Positions 19,173-29,849 of a stretch of DNA of 32,666 nt are shown piece by piece. This DNA is from Saprospiraceae bacterium (lineage in GTDB: Bacteria > Bacteroidota > Bacteroidia > Chitinophagales > Saprospiraceae). The notes below the pieces were generated by a model that was not told where the DNA came from, made no database searches, and saw nothing but the letters and a program-made list of their open reading frames with translations. The position numbers and the translations under genes are program-made. The stretch spans positions 1 through 32,666 of the forward strand of contig JADJLN010000021.1 of assembly GCA_016710115.1 (NCBI GenBank), written 5' to 3'. Each line of letters starts with the position of its first letter. The first letter of the stretch is position 1.

Positions 19173-22030
19173 TCAGGAATGCGCTGACAATTCATCCACC
19201 AGAAACTGTCCGGTATAACTGGCCTTGTTAGCAGCAACCTTTTCCGGTGTGCCTTCCAACAGGATCTTCCCTCCGCCATTTCCCCCTTCCGGTCCAATAT
19301 CGATCACATGGTCGGCACACTTGATGACATCTAGATTATGCTCGATAATCAAAACAGTATTTCCCTTTTCAACGAGTTGATTCAACACACGCATTAGGTG
19401 TTGAATGTCTTCAAAATGAAGCCCTGTTGTTGGTTCATCCAGGATGTAAAACGTGTTTCCAGTGTCGCGCTTGCTGAGTTCTTCAGCGAGTTTGACCCGT
19501 TGGGCTTCTCCTCCAGACAGGGTGGTTGCTTGCTGCCCAGGGTGATATACCCTAATCCAACTTCCTGGAGGGTCTTCAATCGGCGGAAGATATTGGGAAT
19601 ATGTTCAAAGAATTCCACACCCTCATCCACAGTCATATCGAGGACATCGCTGATGCTCTTTCCTTTGAACAGGATCTCCAGCGTTTCACGGTTGTACCGA
19701 CGACCCAGACATTTTTCACAATCCACCTGGACATCAGGTAGAAAGTTCATCTCAATAACCCGCTTGCCGGCTCCTTCACACACATCACAGCGGCCTCCTT
19801 TGACATTAAAGCTGAATCGTCCGGGTTTGTACCCTCGGATCTTGGCTTCAGGAACATCCGCAAACAATTTGCGAATGTCATTGAAGACATTGGTATAGGT
19901 TGCCGGATTGGACCTCGGGGTTCGCCCGATGGGTGATTGATCGATCTCGATCACCTTGTCAAGATGGCCCAGGCCCTGGGCTTTTTTATAGGGCAATGGC
20001 TCCTGGAGACTGCGATAGAAATGTTTGCGCAGAATGGGATAGAGTGTTTCGTTAATCAGCGTCGATTTACCACTGCCGGAAACACCGGTCACCAATGTCA
20101 GTGTACCCAGGGGGAACTTCACGCTGACATTTTTCAGGTTGTTGCCAGTAGCACCCTGAAGGCTGAGGAACTTTCCGTTTCCCGGCCTGCGGGCTTTCGG
20201 GATTTCGATCCGCTTTTTCCCGCTCAGGAAGGCCGCCGTCACCGTAGGTTCCTTGAGGAATTGTTTGGGTGTGCCCTGACCTACCACCCGACCCCCGTGT
20301 TTGCCGGCACCTGGTCCCAGATCGATGATATAATCGGAAGCCAGCATGATGTCCTTATCATGTTCGACGACAAGCACGGTATTGCCAATTGCAGTCAGTT
20401 CTTTTAGCGCTTCGATCAGCCGCTGGTTGTCACGCTGATGCAACCCGATACTGGGCTCATCCAGGATATAGGTGATACCCGTGAGCTTGGAGCCGATCTG
20501 AGTGGCCAGACGGATCCGCTGGGATTCCCCTCCACTCAATGTGCGGGCAGGACGATCGAGACTCAGGTATTCCAGTCCAACCTTATGCAGAAAGGTCAGT
20601 CTCAGTCGAATTTCCTTGATCACTTCATGGCCGATGTGGACCTGGCGTTCCGTCAGCCGGGATTCCAGATCATTCATCCATGAATGGAGCGATCCGATGT
20701 CCATTTGAGCCAATTCACCGATATTCTTTCCATCCAGCATGAAGTGGCGGGATTCCAGACGCAACCGGCTGCCATGACATTCCGGGCAGGTGTTAAGTCG
20801 AAGAAATTCCTCTGCCCATTTCCGGATAGACTCTGATGTCGTATCGGTATACCACCGTTCGATCATCTGGATCAGGCCCTCACTGGCGAGATTGTAGGTA
20901 AAATCGTGAGTCGTGCTGCCGAATTTGACGGCAAACCGCTCATTTCCTCCATGGAGAATGGTCTCTAAAGCCTCTTTCGGGATCTCCCTGATCGGTGTGG
21001 CGAAGCTGAACTTGTAGTGTTTCGCTATCGCCCGCAATTGAGAAAATGTGGAATTCTCCCGCACTTCACCGAACGGGACGATGCCGGCGTCATTGATGGT
21101 TTTGGTATCGTCAGGGATCACTCGCTCGAGATCGACCTCATTGATGGTACCCAGACCATTGCATCGCTGACAGGCGCCATAAGGCGAGTTGAATGAAAAG
21201 GTATTGGGCGAAGGCTCTTCGTAAGAAATACCACTTTCAGGATCCATCAGGTCCTTGGAAAAGGGCATAACCTCCCCTTCATGTTCCAGAAAAAGCAGGC
21301 CATTCCCCAGGTTTAATGCCCGATGGACAGATTGCCGCAGCCGGTCGATTCGATCGGGTCCGGGAATGATCCGATCGATGACCACTTCGATGTCATGGAC
21401 CTTATACCGGTCGACTTGCAGACCCGGGGTCAGATCCAGAATGACACCGTCCACCCGCACTTTGGTATAACCCTGTTTGCGGGTATGATCAAAAAGTTCG
21501 CGGTAGTGTCCTTTCCGGCCACGGACCAGAGGAGCCAGGATCACAATCTTTTTTCCTGTAAAGTCTGTTCCGATATGTTCAATGATCTGATCTTCACTGT
21601 ACCGAACCATTTTCTTTCCGGTCACATGGGAATGCGCATCTGCAGTGCGTGCAAACAGCAGGCGAAGGAAGTCGTACACCTCAGTGACGGTGCCGACCGT
21701 TGAACGGGGATTACGGGAAGTGGTTTTCTGCTCGATAGAGATCACCGGACTCAATCCGGTAATATGCTCGACATCGGGGCGTTCCATGTTGCCGATAAAC
21801 TGCCGGGCATAGCTCGAAAACGTCTCCATGTACCGGCGTTGGCCCTCTGCATAGATCGTGTCAAAAGCCAGGCTGGACTTGCCACTCCCACTCAAGCCAG
21901 TGATGGTAACCAGCTGATTTCGTGGTATGCGTACATGGATGTTCTGCAGATTATGTTCACGAGCGCCGGATACTTCCAGGAATTCCTGGTCGTGAATGGT
22001 CGGTCGTTTGTTCTTCTCTTTTGTCTGCAT
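19173..22030 (-). CDS. uvrA: Excinuclease ABC subunit A, one frameshift
   Basis: This is the damage-recognition ATPase of nucleotide excision repair, about 953 codons. The ATG at 22030 (MQTKEKNKRP) is chosen over one at 22129 because family similarity begins just after it (FLEVSGAREHNLQN). The first Walker A reads GLSGSGKSSLAFDTIYAEGQ; an insertion domain follows, a zinc site is at CPECHGSRLR, and the first ABC signature is LSGGESQRIRLATQ. The second half has GVSGSGKSTLI and zinc site CDVCEGAGKR with CEKCLGRRY. Near 19540 one C is missing (GGCAGCAAG for GGCCAGCAAG); beyond it the other frame gives ATTLSGGEAQRV, ILDEPTTGLHFED and IIEHNLDVIK to the stop at 19173. Breaking the second ATP site would inactivate UvrA, so a sequence error is likely. 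Confidence 0.95.
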
Positions 22031-22137
22031 GAATTGATTCAGTAGGCCTGGAGAGGGGGATAATCCGGGTCGATCCGACCTGGTTAACGGATTTTCATGG
22101 CAGGTTGCCCTGCCTCCGTTCCGGGCCATTCAACAAC

Positions 22138-24522
<2,385 letters not shown>

Positions 24523-24626
24523 GTGGGGGCGGGTCAAGACGGCAAAGATAGGCCTACGAACTGAGGAATCTGCCACTTCCTAGAAGATTCAGTGGTTACA
24601 AGGCGTTCGATATGAAGATGTTTGCC

Positions 24627-25202
24627 TTAATGAACCGGCGTCAATCCTGTTTTGAGACCTCGCCTCCAGGCCAGCCAGCCGGAAACACACAGGATGAGAT
24701 AGACCGTATACAGCCCCGACGTGATATAAAGCCCTTTCAATAAATAGATGGGAATGGCCACCAGATCGACCGCGATCCAGATCAGCCAATTGTCGATCTT
24801 TTTGCGGGTGAGCAGGAATTGAGCGATGAGACTGGCCACTGTGGTGAAAGCGTCGAAATAGGCAAAGTCGGCATCCGTGCGGGTATCCATGACGTAGCCC
24901 CAAAGCAGGGTGAGCAAGACAATGGCCCCTATGATTGTGGACAGTTGCTTCCCGGTCAGCCGGGTAACCGGAATATTTTGTCTAATCTGGGTTGGTTGGA
25001 GCCAATGATACCAGCCATACGTGTTCAGTCCGATGTACACCACATGCAGGATGGCATCCGAGTACAGGCGGGAAACAAAAAAGATGTACACATAGATCGC
25101 CACGGAGACAATGCCGAACGGCCAGGCGATCACCTTTTCCCGGGTGAGGAGCCAGACATGGATCAGCCCGGTAAGGGTAGCGATCAGTTCGAGTGGTTGC
25201 AC
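24627..25202 (-). CDS. pnuC: Nicotinamide riboside transporter PnuC
   Basis: This 191-residue membrane protein imports nicotinamide riboside or a related vitamin by facilitated diffusion, feeding NAD synthesis. It starts with GTG at 25202 (MQPLELIATLTGLIHVWLL). About seven hydrophobic segments are visible. Family motifs are WPFGIVSVAIYVYIFF, the substrate-site NTYGWYHW, and LTRKKIDNWLIWIAVDLVAI followed by KGLYITSGLY. The length matches the family. No NAD kinase (NadR) or thiamine gene is adjacent, so the cargo cannot be fixed from context; some Bacteroidota homologues (PnuT) carry thiamine instead. I see no TPP riboswitch upstream. A 31-codon frame overlaps its start. Confidence 0.9.
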   Translation of the reverse strand: MQPLELIATLTGLIHVWLLTREKVIAWPFGIVSVAIYVYIFFVSRLYSDAILHVVYIGLNTYGWYHWLQPTQIRQNIPVTRLTGKQLSTIIGAIVLLTLLWGYVMDTRTDADFAYFDAFTTVASLIAQFLLTRKKIDNWLIWIAVDLVAIPIYLLKGLYITSGLYTVYLILCVSGWLAWRRGLKTGLTPVH

Positions 25203-25279
25203 GGTTCGAAAGTAACGGTTACCGGAAAATTCAACTTCAGGAGAGTCCTCTCATGCGCCAGGGCGATATATTCATGCAT
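25184..25279 (-). other. Possible leader mini-ORF overlapping the pnuC start
   Basis: An ATG at 25279 opens 31 codons (MHEYIALAHERTLLKLNFP...) whose TGA at 25184-25186 lies inside the first pnuC codons. The overlap would allow translational coupling. No known family; could be chance or a remnant of a decayed upstream gene. Confidence 0.25.
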
Positions 25280-25385
25280 CTCTATATTGCGGCCACAAGT
25301 CTCTAAAACGCTTTATACCAAAAATGTAGATCGCTGATATTCAATAAAATAGCAATTTATTTTGCTAATATCCAAATCAATCCTC

Positions 25386-25676
25386 TTAAAAATCTCGTCG
25401 CCAAATCAGGGCCTCCCAGCACATCAAGGACCCGACCATCAAGCAAACAATGGTCTTTGACATTTGTAAGGCATCTGTCAATCGTGGAAACTGCCGCATT
25501 ATTTGATCGGACATATGGTATGTTAGTAGAAAATACACAGAATACAAGGTTGACAATGATGAAAATAGCCACCGATCAAATAGGAGCGGCCGGGTCCTGA
25601 TGTAGTTGTGTTTATAAATAATAAACTGAATGAATGCAATGTCAAACAAGATGAATAAGGCCCATTTTGGCGACAA
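25386..25676 (-). CDS. Small putative membrane protein
   Basis: The frame encodes 96 residues with two or three hydrophobic segments (WALFILFDIAFIQFIIY, LFSSLSTLYSVYFLLTYHM and TIVCLMVGSLMCWEALIW) and a positively charged connector (KHNYIRTRPLLFDR). The start would be TTG at 25676, right beside a hairpin cluster, and no strong ribosome site is seen. The composition fits a real membrane protein, but I recognise no family, and this could be a remnant. Confidence 0.35.
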   Translation of the reverse strand: MSPKWALFILFDIAFIQFIIYKHNYIRTRPLLFDRWLFSSLSTLYSVYFLLTYHMSDQIMRQFPRLTDALQMSKTIVCLMVGSLMCWEALIWRRDF

Positions 25677-25685
25677 GCACTTTTG

Positions 25686-25759
25686 GGTACTTTTGGTGCC
25701 TCAAAAGTACCTAGCCCCCGCCGGCGATGAGGCGGGGCCAGAAGTGAAATACTTCACTT
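25686..25759. repeat. Cluster of three adjacent perfect hairpins
   Basis: Hairpin 1: GGTACTTTTG with its complement around GTGCCT (25686-25711). Hairpin 2: CCCCGCC and GGCGGGG around 8 nt (25716-25737). Hairpin 3: AAGTGAA and TTCACTT around ATAC (25742-25759). They have no T-run and no shared sequence. Confidence 0.75.
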
Positions 25760-25986
25760 AAAATTATCGATGAAGCTATTGGGTGGAATACGGAATACCC
25801 TACCAGGGGCCACCTTCCCTGGTTTATTTTGGACAAATCTGATTACGGTCTTATGATAATAAAAAGAATAGTCATTTGGAAAACCAGACAGTCCATTGAC
25901 CGCTCACACACGAATCCGGTGCTGTTGACCGTTGATGTGCCGAAAGCCGCTGTAGATTTGACAGTAGCCCATAACCAGATAAACGA

Positions 25987-27576
25987 ATGAACATGCGTAC
26001 CCTCTTCTTTCTGATGACCTTCATGACCAGCGGACTGTTGGTAGCAAATGATCCTGTTACCGTTTCTTCATCCATACGGGATGTCAAAGTCTACCGTTCC
26101 GGGGCGACCGTAACCCGGACTGCAAGAGTCACCGTGCCGGCTGGTCCAGTAGAGCTCCAGTTTCCTGCCCTGTCTCCCTACATCGACGACAACAGCCTGC
26201 AAGCCAGGATCAGCAAGGGATTTACCATTCTCAGTGTGACCTCGACACGGGAGTTTCTGGCCGAGGTACCTATGCCGGAGGCATACAACAAACTACAGCT
26301 CCGGATCGATCAGCTGGAGGCCAGTCAGAAGGCCGACCAGGCCGGTCTGGAAGTGCTCAACGAGGAAGAATCTCTGTTGCTGACCAATAAGAAAGTCGGG
26401 GGCGAACAATCCGGTCTGGATGTGGTGGCTCTTCAGAAAATGGCCGACTATTTCCGGACACGGCTCAAGGCGATTAAAACAGAAAAGATCACCGTCAGCA
26501 ACCAGTTGGTGGAAGCAAAGAAGGAGATCGACAAACTTAAAAAGCAGCAGGCGGAATTGCGTCAGCGTCTTCGTCCGGACAATGCCCGGACGGTCGTGAT
26601 CCGATTGACATCTTCTGCCGGTGGACAAGCCGATCTGGATCTGCCCTATCTGGCCACCAATGCCAATTGGAACAGTACATTCGATATCCGGGTGGAAGAG
26701 ATCAACAAACCACTGGCTATCGATTACAAAGGGGAAGTGTACAATGGCACTGGGGAAGACTGGTTGGGTGTGGATCTGACCCTGTCCACCGGTGATCCTT
26801 CCCGGAACAATACCATCCCCGTGCTTTATCCCTGGTGGGTCAATTTTCAACAGCCACCGATGGCGTATCAGGCCATGGAAATGGATGCAGCCAACGTGCG
26901 TGGCCAGCGCGAAAAAATAGCCGTACCCATGATGGCGGATGGTATCGCTCTTGGACAGAGCTCGGAAAACCTGACCACCACCGAATTTGCCCTCACCGAA
27001 ACCTTTGACATCCCGGCAGATGGCAAGCCTTACACGGTCCTGCTGGAGAAAAAAACCACCGATGCCGACTATCTGTACATCGTTGCCCCCAAGCGCAATG
27101 CCCTGGCCTTTCTGACGGCAACCGTGCAGAATTTCGAAGAGCTGAACCTCTCCAGCGGCAAGGCAAATATCTACTATGGACAGACCTATATCGGGGAGAC
27201 GTATCTCAACACACACCAGGCGGGCGACAGCCTTCAGGTGTCACTCGGTGCTGATATCGGGATCGCTATCCAGCGCGACAAGGTGAAGGACAAGAGTGCC
27301 AAGAACTTCTTTGGCAATAAGGTGGAAGAGACCTTCACCTGGGTGATCAAGGTAAAAAATAACAAGTCAGGCCAGGTGAACATCCGGCTTCAGGACCAGA
27401 TCCCGGTGAGCCAGGATAAGGAGATCGAGGTGAAAAGCGAGATCGACAATGCCGGGAAACTGGATGAAGAGTCTGGCATCATCACCTGGAATCTCGATCT
27501 GTCGCCCGGCCAGAACCAGGAGTTGCGCTTTACCTACAAGGTGAAGTATCCGAAGGGAAGGGAGATCGGACTTTGA
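25987..27576 (+). CDS. Mucoidy-inhibitor MuiA-like protein (DUF4140/DUF4139)
   Basis: This 529-residue secreted or periplasmic protein starts at ATG 25987 with a signal peptide (MNMRTLFFLMTFMTSGLLVA). DUF4140 follows (IRDVKVYRSGATVTRTARV, residues about 29-47, and LQFPALSPYIDD). A long charged coiled-coil covers about residues 100-200 (YNKLQLRIDQLEASQKAD; KEIDKLKKQQAELRQRL). DUF4139 begins near YLATNANWNSTFDIRVEE and includes GEVYNGTGEDWLGVDLTLST and ends with ITWNLDLSPGQNQELRFTYK. In Shigella, MuiA overexpression affects capsule (mucoid) formation; the biochemical role is unknown. The frame is intact and not tightly coupled to its neighbours. Confidence 0.85.
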   Translation: MNMRTLFFLMTFMTSGLLVANDPVTVSSSIRDVKVYRSGATVTRTARVTVPAGPVELQFPALSPYIDDNSLQARISKGFTILSVTSTREFLAEVPMPEAYNKLQLRIDQLEASQKADQAGLEVLNEEESLLLTNKKVGGEQSGLDVVALQKMADYFRTRLKAIKTEKITVSNQLVEAKKEIDKLKKQQAELRQRLRPDNARTVVIRLTSSAGGQADLDLPYLATNANWNSTFDIRVEEINKPLAIDYKGEVYNGTGEDWLGVDLTLSTGDPSRNNTIPVLYPWWVNFQQPPMAYQAMEMDAANVRGQREKIAVPMMADGIALGQSSENLTTTEFALTETFDIPADGKPYTVLLEKKTTDADYLYIVAPKRNALAFLTATVQNFEELNLSSGKANIYYGQTYIGETYLNTHQAGDSLQVSLGADIGIAIQRDKVKDKSAKNFFGNKVEETFTWVIKVKNNKSGQVNIRLQDQIPVSQDKEIEVKSEIDNAGKLDEESGIITWNLDLSPGQNQELRFTYKVKYPKGREIGL

Positions 27577-27582
27577 AATAAA

Positions 27583-27660
27583 GGCGGAAATCGGAAATCG
27601 GAAGGCGGAAGGGGAAATCGGAAGGGGGAAATCGGAAGGGGGAAATCGGAAGGGGGAACC
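27583..27660. repeat. Purine-rich GGGGGAAATCGGAAG repeat tract
   Basis: About five irregular copies of a G/A-rich unit lie directly after the DUF4139 stop. A related short tract (GAAGTCGGAAGTGCGAAATCGG) lies at about 28606-28637 after the next gene. Confidence 0.8.
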
Positions 27661-27724
27661 CGGACGATGGTGCTTTAGGCACCATGTCCGGATCCAGATA
27701 AGCTGCAAAGCAGCTTCGTCTGGA
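27661..27724. repeat. Two adjacent bulged hairpins (REP pair-like)
   Basis: First: CGGAC plus ATGGTGC pair with GCACCAT plus GTCCG around TTTAG, with one bulged G (27661-27690). Second: TCCAGA plus AAGCTGC pair with GCAGCTT plus TCTGGA around AAA, with a small internal loop (27693-27724). Long stems with a bulge, in tandem, are typical of REP/BIME elements. Confidence 0.75.
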
Positions 27725-27870
27725 GTCGGAAGGGGGTATGGCTTTGTCTGAAAATGGCTATGCCGGACGTTTTGAGGCAAGGTTCTAGGTTCCTGCGATC
27801 ATCCCGCGCGAGAAGATCTGTTCCATGTTCCTGGTTGTCCTTGGGATTGGCGAAACGATAACGATTGGCT

Positions 27871-27982
27871 GTTCAATGTTCAAAAAGGAGCTGACGCTCC
27901 TTTGTTCAATGTTCAACCTATTTTGAGTAGTTAGGGCACGTTGAACCTTAAACTGGCCTGCCGTAAGGCAGTGCCTTGAACC
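27871..27982. repeat. GTTCAATGTTCAA words and two more hairpins
   Basis: GTTCAATGTTCAA occurs at 27871 and 27904 on either side of a perfect hairpin (AAAGGAGC, loop TGAC, GCTCCTTT, 27884-27903). A second hairpin (GGC-CTGCC, loop GTAA, GGCAG-GCC with a bulged T) spans 27955-27975 and is followed by TTGAACCTTGAAC. Confidence 0.65.
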
Positions 27983-28037
27983 TTGAACGGCCAAATGTTT
28001 AGGACAACTCGGTATCTTGTTGACAAGTCCTCCGGTC

Positions 28038-28607
28038 ATGCCTGAACACATTATCAAATCAGCATTTCACCCCTTTCCTGAACTGGAAACGGAGCGGTTG
28101 TTCCTGACTCGGATGGATCTTCGATTCCTGGAGGAGAAGTTCATCCAGCGGACCAACAAGGAGGTGATGAAGTATATCGATCGGCCCTTGCCTGCCGTCG
28201 TTGATGAAGTGAAGGAAAAAATTGAGGAAGGGATGGCCAGTATGGATGCTGGTAGGGCCTTATTGTGGGCGATCATCAGGAAAGAGGATAAACAATACCT
28301 AGGCGATGTGGGGTATTGGCGAATTGATGAGGAGCATGGGTTTGGTGAGATCGGCTATTCGCTTCATCCAGATCACTGGAGGAAGGGGTATATGAGTGAG
28401 GCATTTTCAGTCTTGCTCCCTTATGCATTTCAAAAAATGGGGCTGCATCGCATTGAGGCCAACGTCAATGTAGACAATGTGGCCTCCTCCACTTTATTGA
28501 TGCGAGCCGGGTTTCAGAAAGAGGCACATTTTCGGGAGAACTACTATTACAACGGGCAGTTTCTGGACAGCCATATTTACGGGTTGTTGGAGAAGGACCT
28601 GATTTGA
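28038..28607 (+). CDS. GNAT-family N-acetyltransferase (RimJ/RimL-like)
   Basis: The 189-residue protein starts at the ATG at 28038 (MPEHIIKSAFHPFPELETER), preferred over an upstream TTG at 28017. The classical opening is LETERLFLTRMDLRF. Motif A for acetyl-CoA is HPDHWRKGYMSEAFSVLL (about residues 108-125), preceded by FGEIGYSL. Motif B follows as GLHRIEANVNVDNVASSTLL with the Asn-x-x-S signature, and then MRAGFQKEAHFRENYYYNG. Relatives acetylate ribosomal protein N-termini or small amines; the target is not predictable. The frame is intact, and its neighbours give no functional hint. Confidence 0.9.
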   Translation: MPEHIIKSAFHPFPELETERLFLTRMDLRFLEEKFIQRTNKEVMKYIDRPLPAVVDEVKEKIEEGMASMDAGRALLWAIIRKEDKQYLGDVGYWRIDEEHGFGEIGYSLHPDHWRKGYMSEAFSVLLPYAFQKMGLHRIEANVNVDNVASSTLLMRAGFQKEAHFRENYYYNGQFLDSHIYGLLEKDLI

Positions 28608-28858
28608 AAGTCGGAAGTCGGAAGTGCGAAATCGGAATATTCATAACAGCTGCTTCAGCTGCAGCACCCGGTCAGCTGATGATGTGGAACTGGAAATATC
28701 AGTCTAAACTCTGGAAATCAAGTTGCTGGGGTACTTGAAGTCGAAGTAAGTCGAAAGTCCTGAGTGACTTGGGGACGTAGAAGCGGAGTGAGGGCTGATT
28801 CACGAAGTCGAATTGCAGGCTAGAACTTAGTGATGATGAACCCTGTTTTCAATCTGAT

Positions 28859-29737
28859 ATGAAGAGACGACCCTTCATCCAAACCCTGCTGACAGCCATG
28901 GCGACCCTCCCGCTGACCCGATTCCATCAATTGACGCAACACCTTCAGCAGGACGACCATCTGATGCCCACCCTGTTCATCGGGCATGGTTCGCCGATGA
29001 ACGGGATAGAGGACAATGACTTCTCAAAAAACTGGTCTGCCCTGGGTAAAACAATTCCCCAGCCCAAAGCCGTCTGTGTGTCTCCGCCCACTGGCTGACA
29101 AAAGGGACAGCGGTTACCGCCATGGAAGTCCCTCGGACCATCCACGATTTTGGCGGATTTCCCAAGGCCCTGTTTGATGTGCAATACCCCGCTCCCGGTC
29201 ATCCGGAACTGGCCCTGGAAACCGCCAGGACAATCCAAAAAACGACCGTCAAGCAGGATCATGAATGGGGTCTGGATCATGGTACCTGGACGGTGGTCCG
29301 GCACATGTACCCGGAGGCGAATATTCCGGTGCTCCAGCTGAGCATCGATTACCACAAACCCCCGGAATGGCATTATCAACTCGGTCAGGAACTGGCCGCC
29401 CTGCGCCGGAAGGGTGTGCTCATCATCGGCAGTGGGAATATGGTCCACAATCTGGGCATGGTGGCCTGGGACAAACTGAACGAACCGGAGTACGGGTTTG
29501 ACTGGGCACTGGAATTGAATACAATCTTCAAGGAACGGATCTCTGAAGAAGACCATCAGGCGTTGGTCCGCTATCCGGATCTGCATCGGGCAGCCAAACT
29601 GGCCATCCCCACTCCCGACCATTATTACCCCTACTCTATGCATTGGGCACTCGTCTTCCCAGGCGAAGAACCTCGTTTTTTCAATGATCCGGGCCGTCGG
29701 AGGGTCATTGACGATGACGTCGGTTCAGTTTGGTTAG
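28859..29737 (+). pseudogene. Extradiol dioxygenase of the DODA/LigB (YgiD-like) family, frameshifted
   Basis: This non-heme dioxygenase acts on catechol-type rings (4,5-DOPA extradiol type). The ATG at 28859 opens a leader with RRPFIQTLLTAMATLPLTR, possibly a twin-arginine signal. The family reads FIGHGSPMNGIEDNDFSKNW, then SAHWLTKG after a frame change near 29085, MEVPRTIHDFGGFPKALFDV, QDHEWGLDHGTWTVVRHMYP and GSGNMVHNLGMVAW. Three metal ligands are visible: the His of GHGSP, of SAHW and of VHNLG. Near 29635 the frame breaks again (expected YPLLYALG), and the proper end VGGSLTMTSVQFG with TAG at 29735-29737 lies in another frame. Confidence 0.8.
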
Positions 29738-29849
29738 ATGCAGTTCTCACCATAAGTGCGTGTGGGCGATAAATCACCAAGACCTTCTGCAATAAAGCCA
29801 TTCAACTTCAGGAGTAGTAAATTCTTCCTTCCTAACTCCGACTAGAATA

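Noticed and set aside
25203..25340. Possible TPP riboswitch upstream of pnuC
   Set aside because: None of the conserved thiamine-box words (CUGAGA, ACCUGAUC) can be found.
26293..27216. A 307-codon minus-strand frame
   Set aside because: It is antisense to the intact DUF4139 gene and has no start context or recognisable content.
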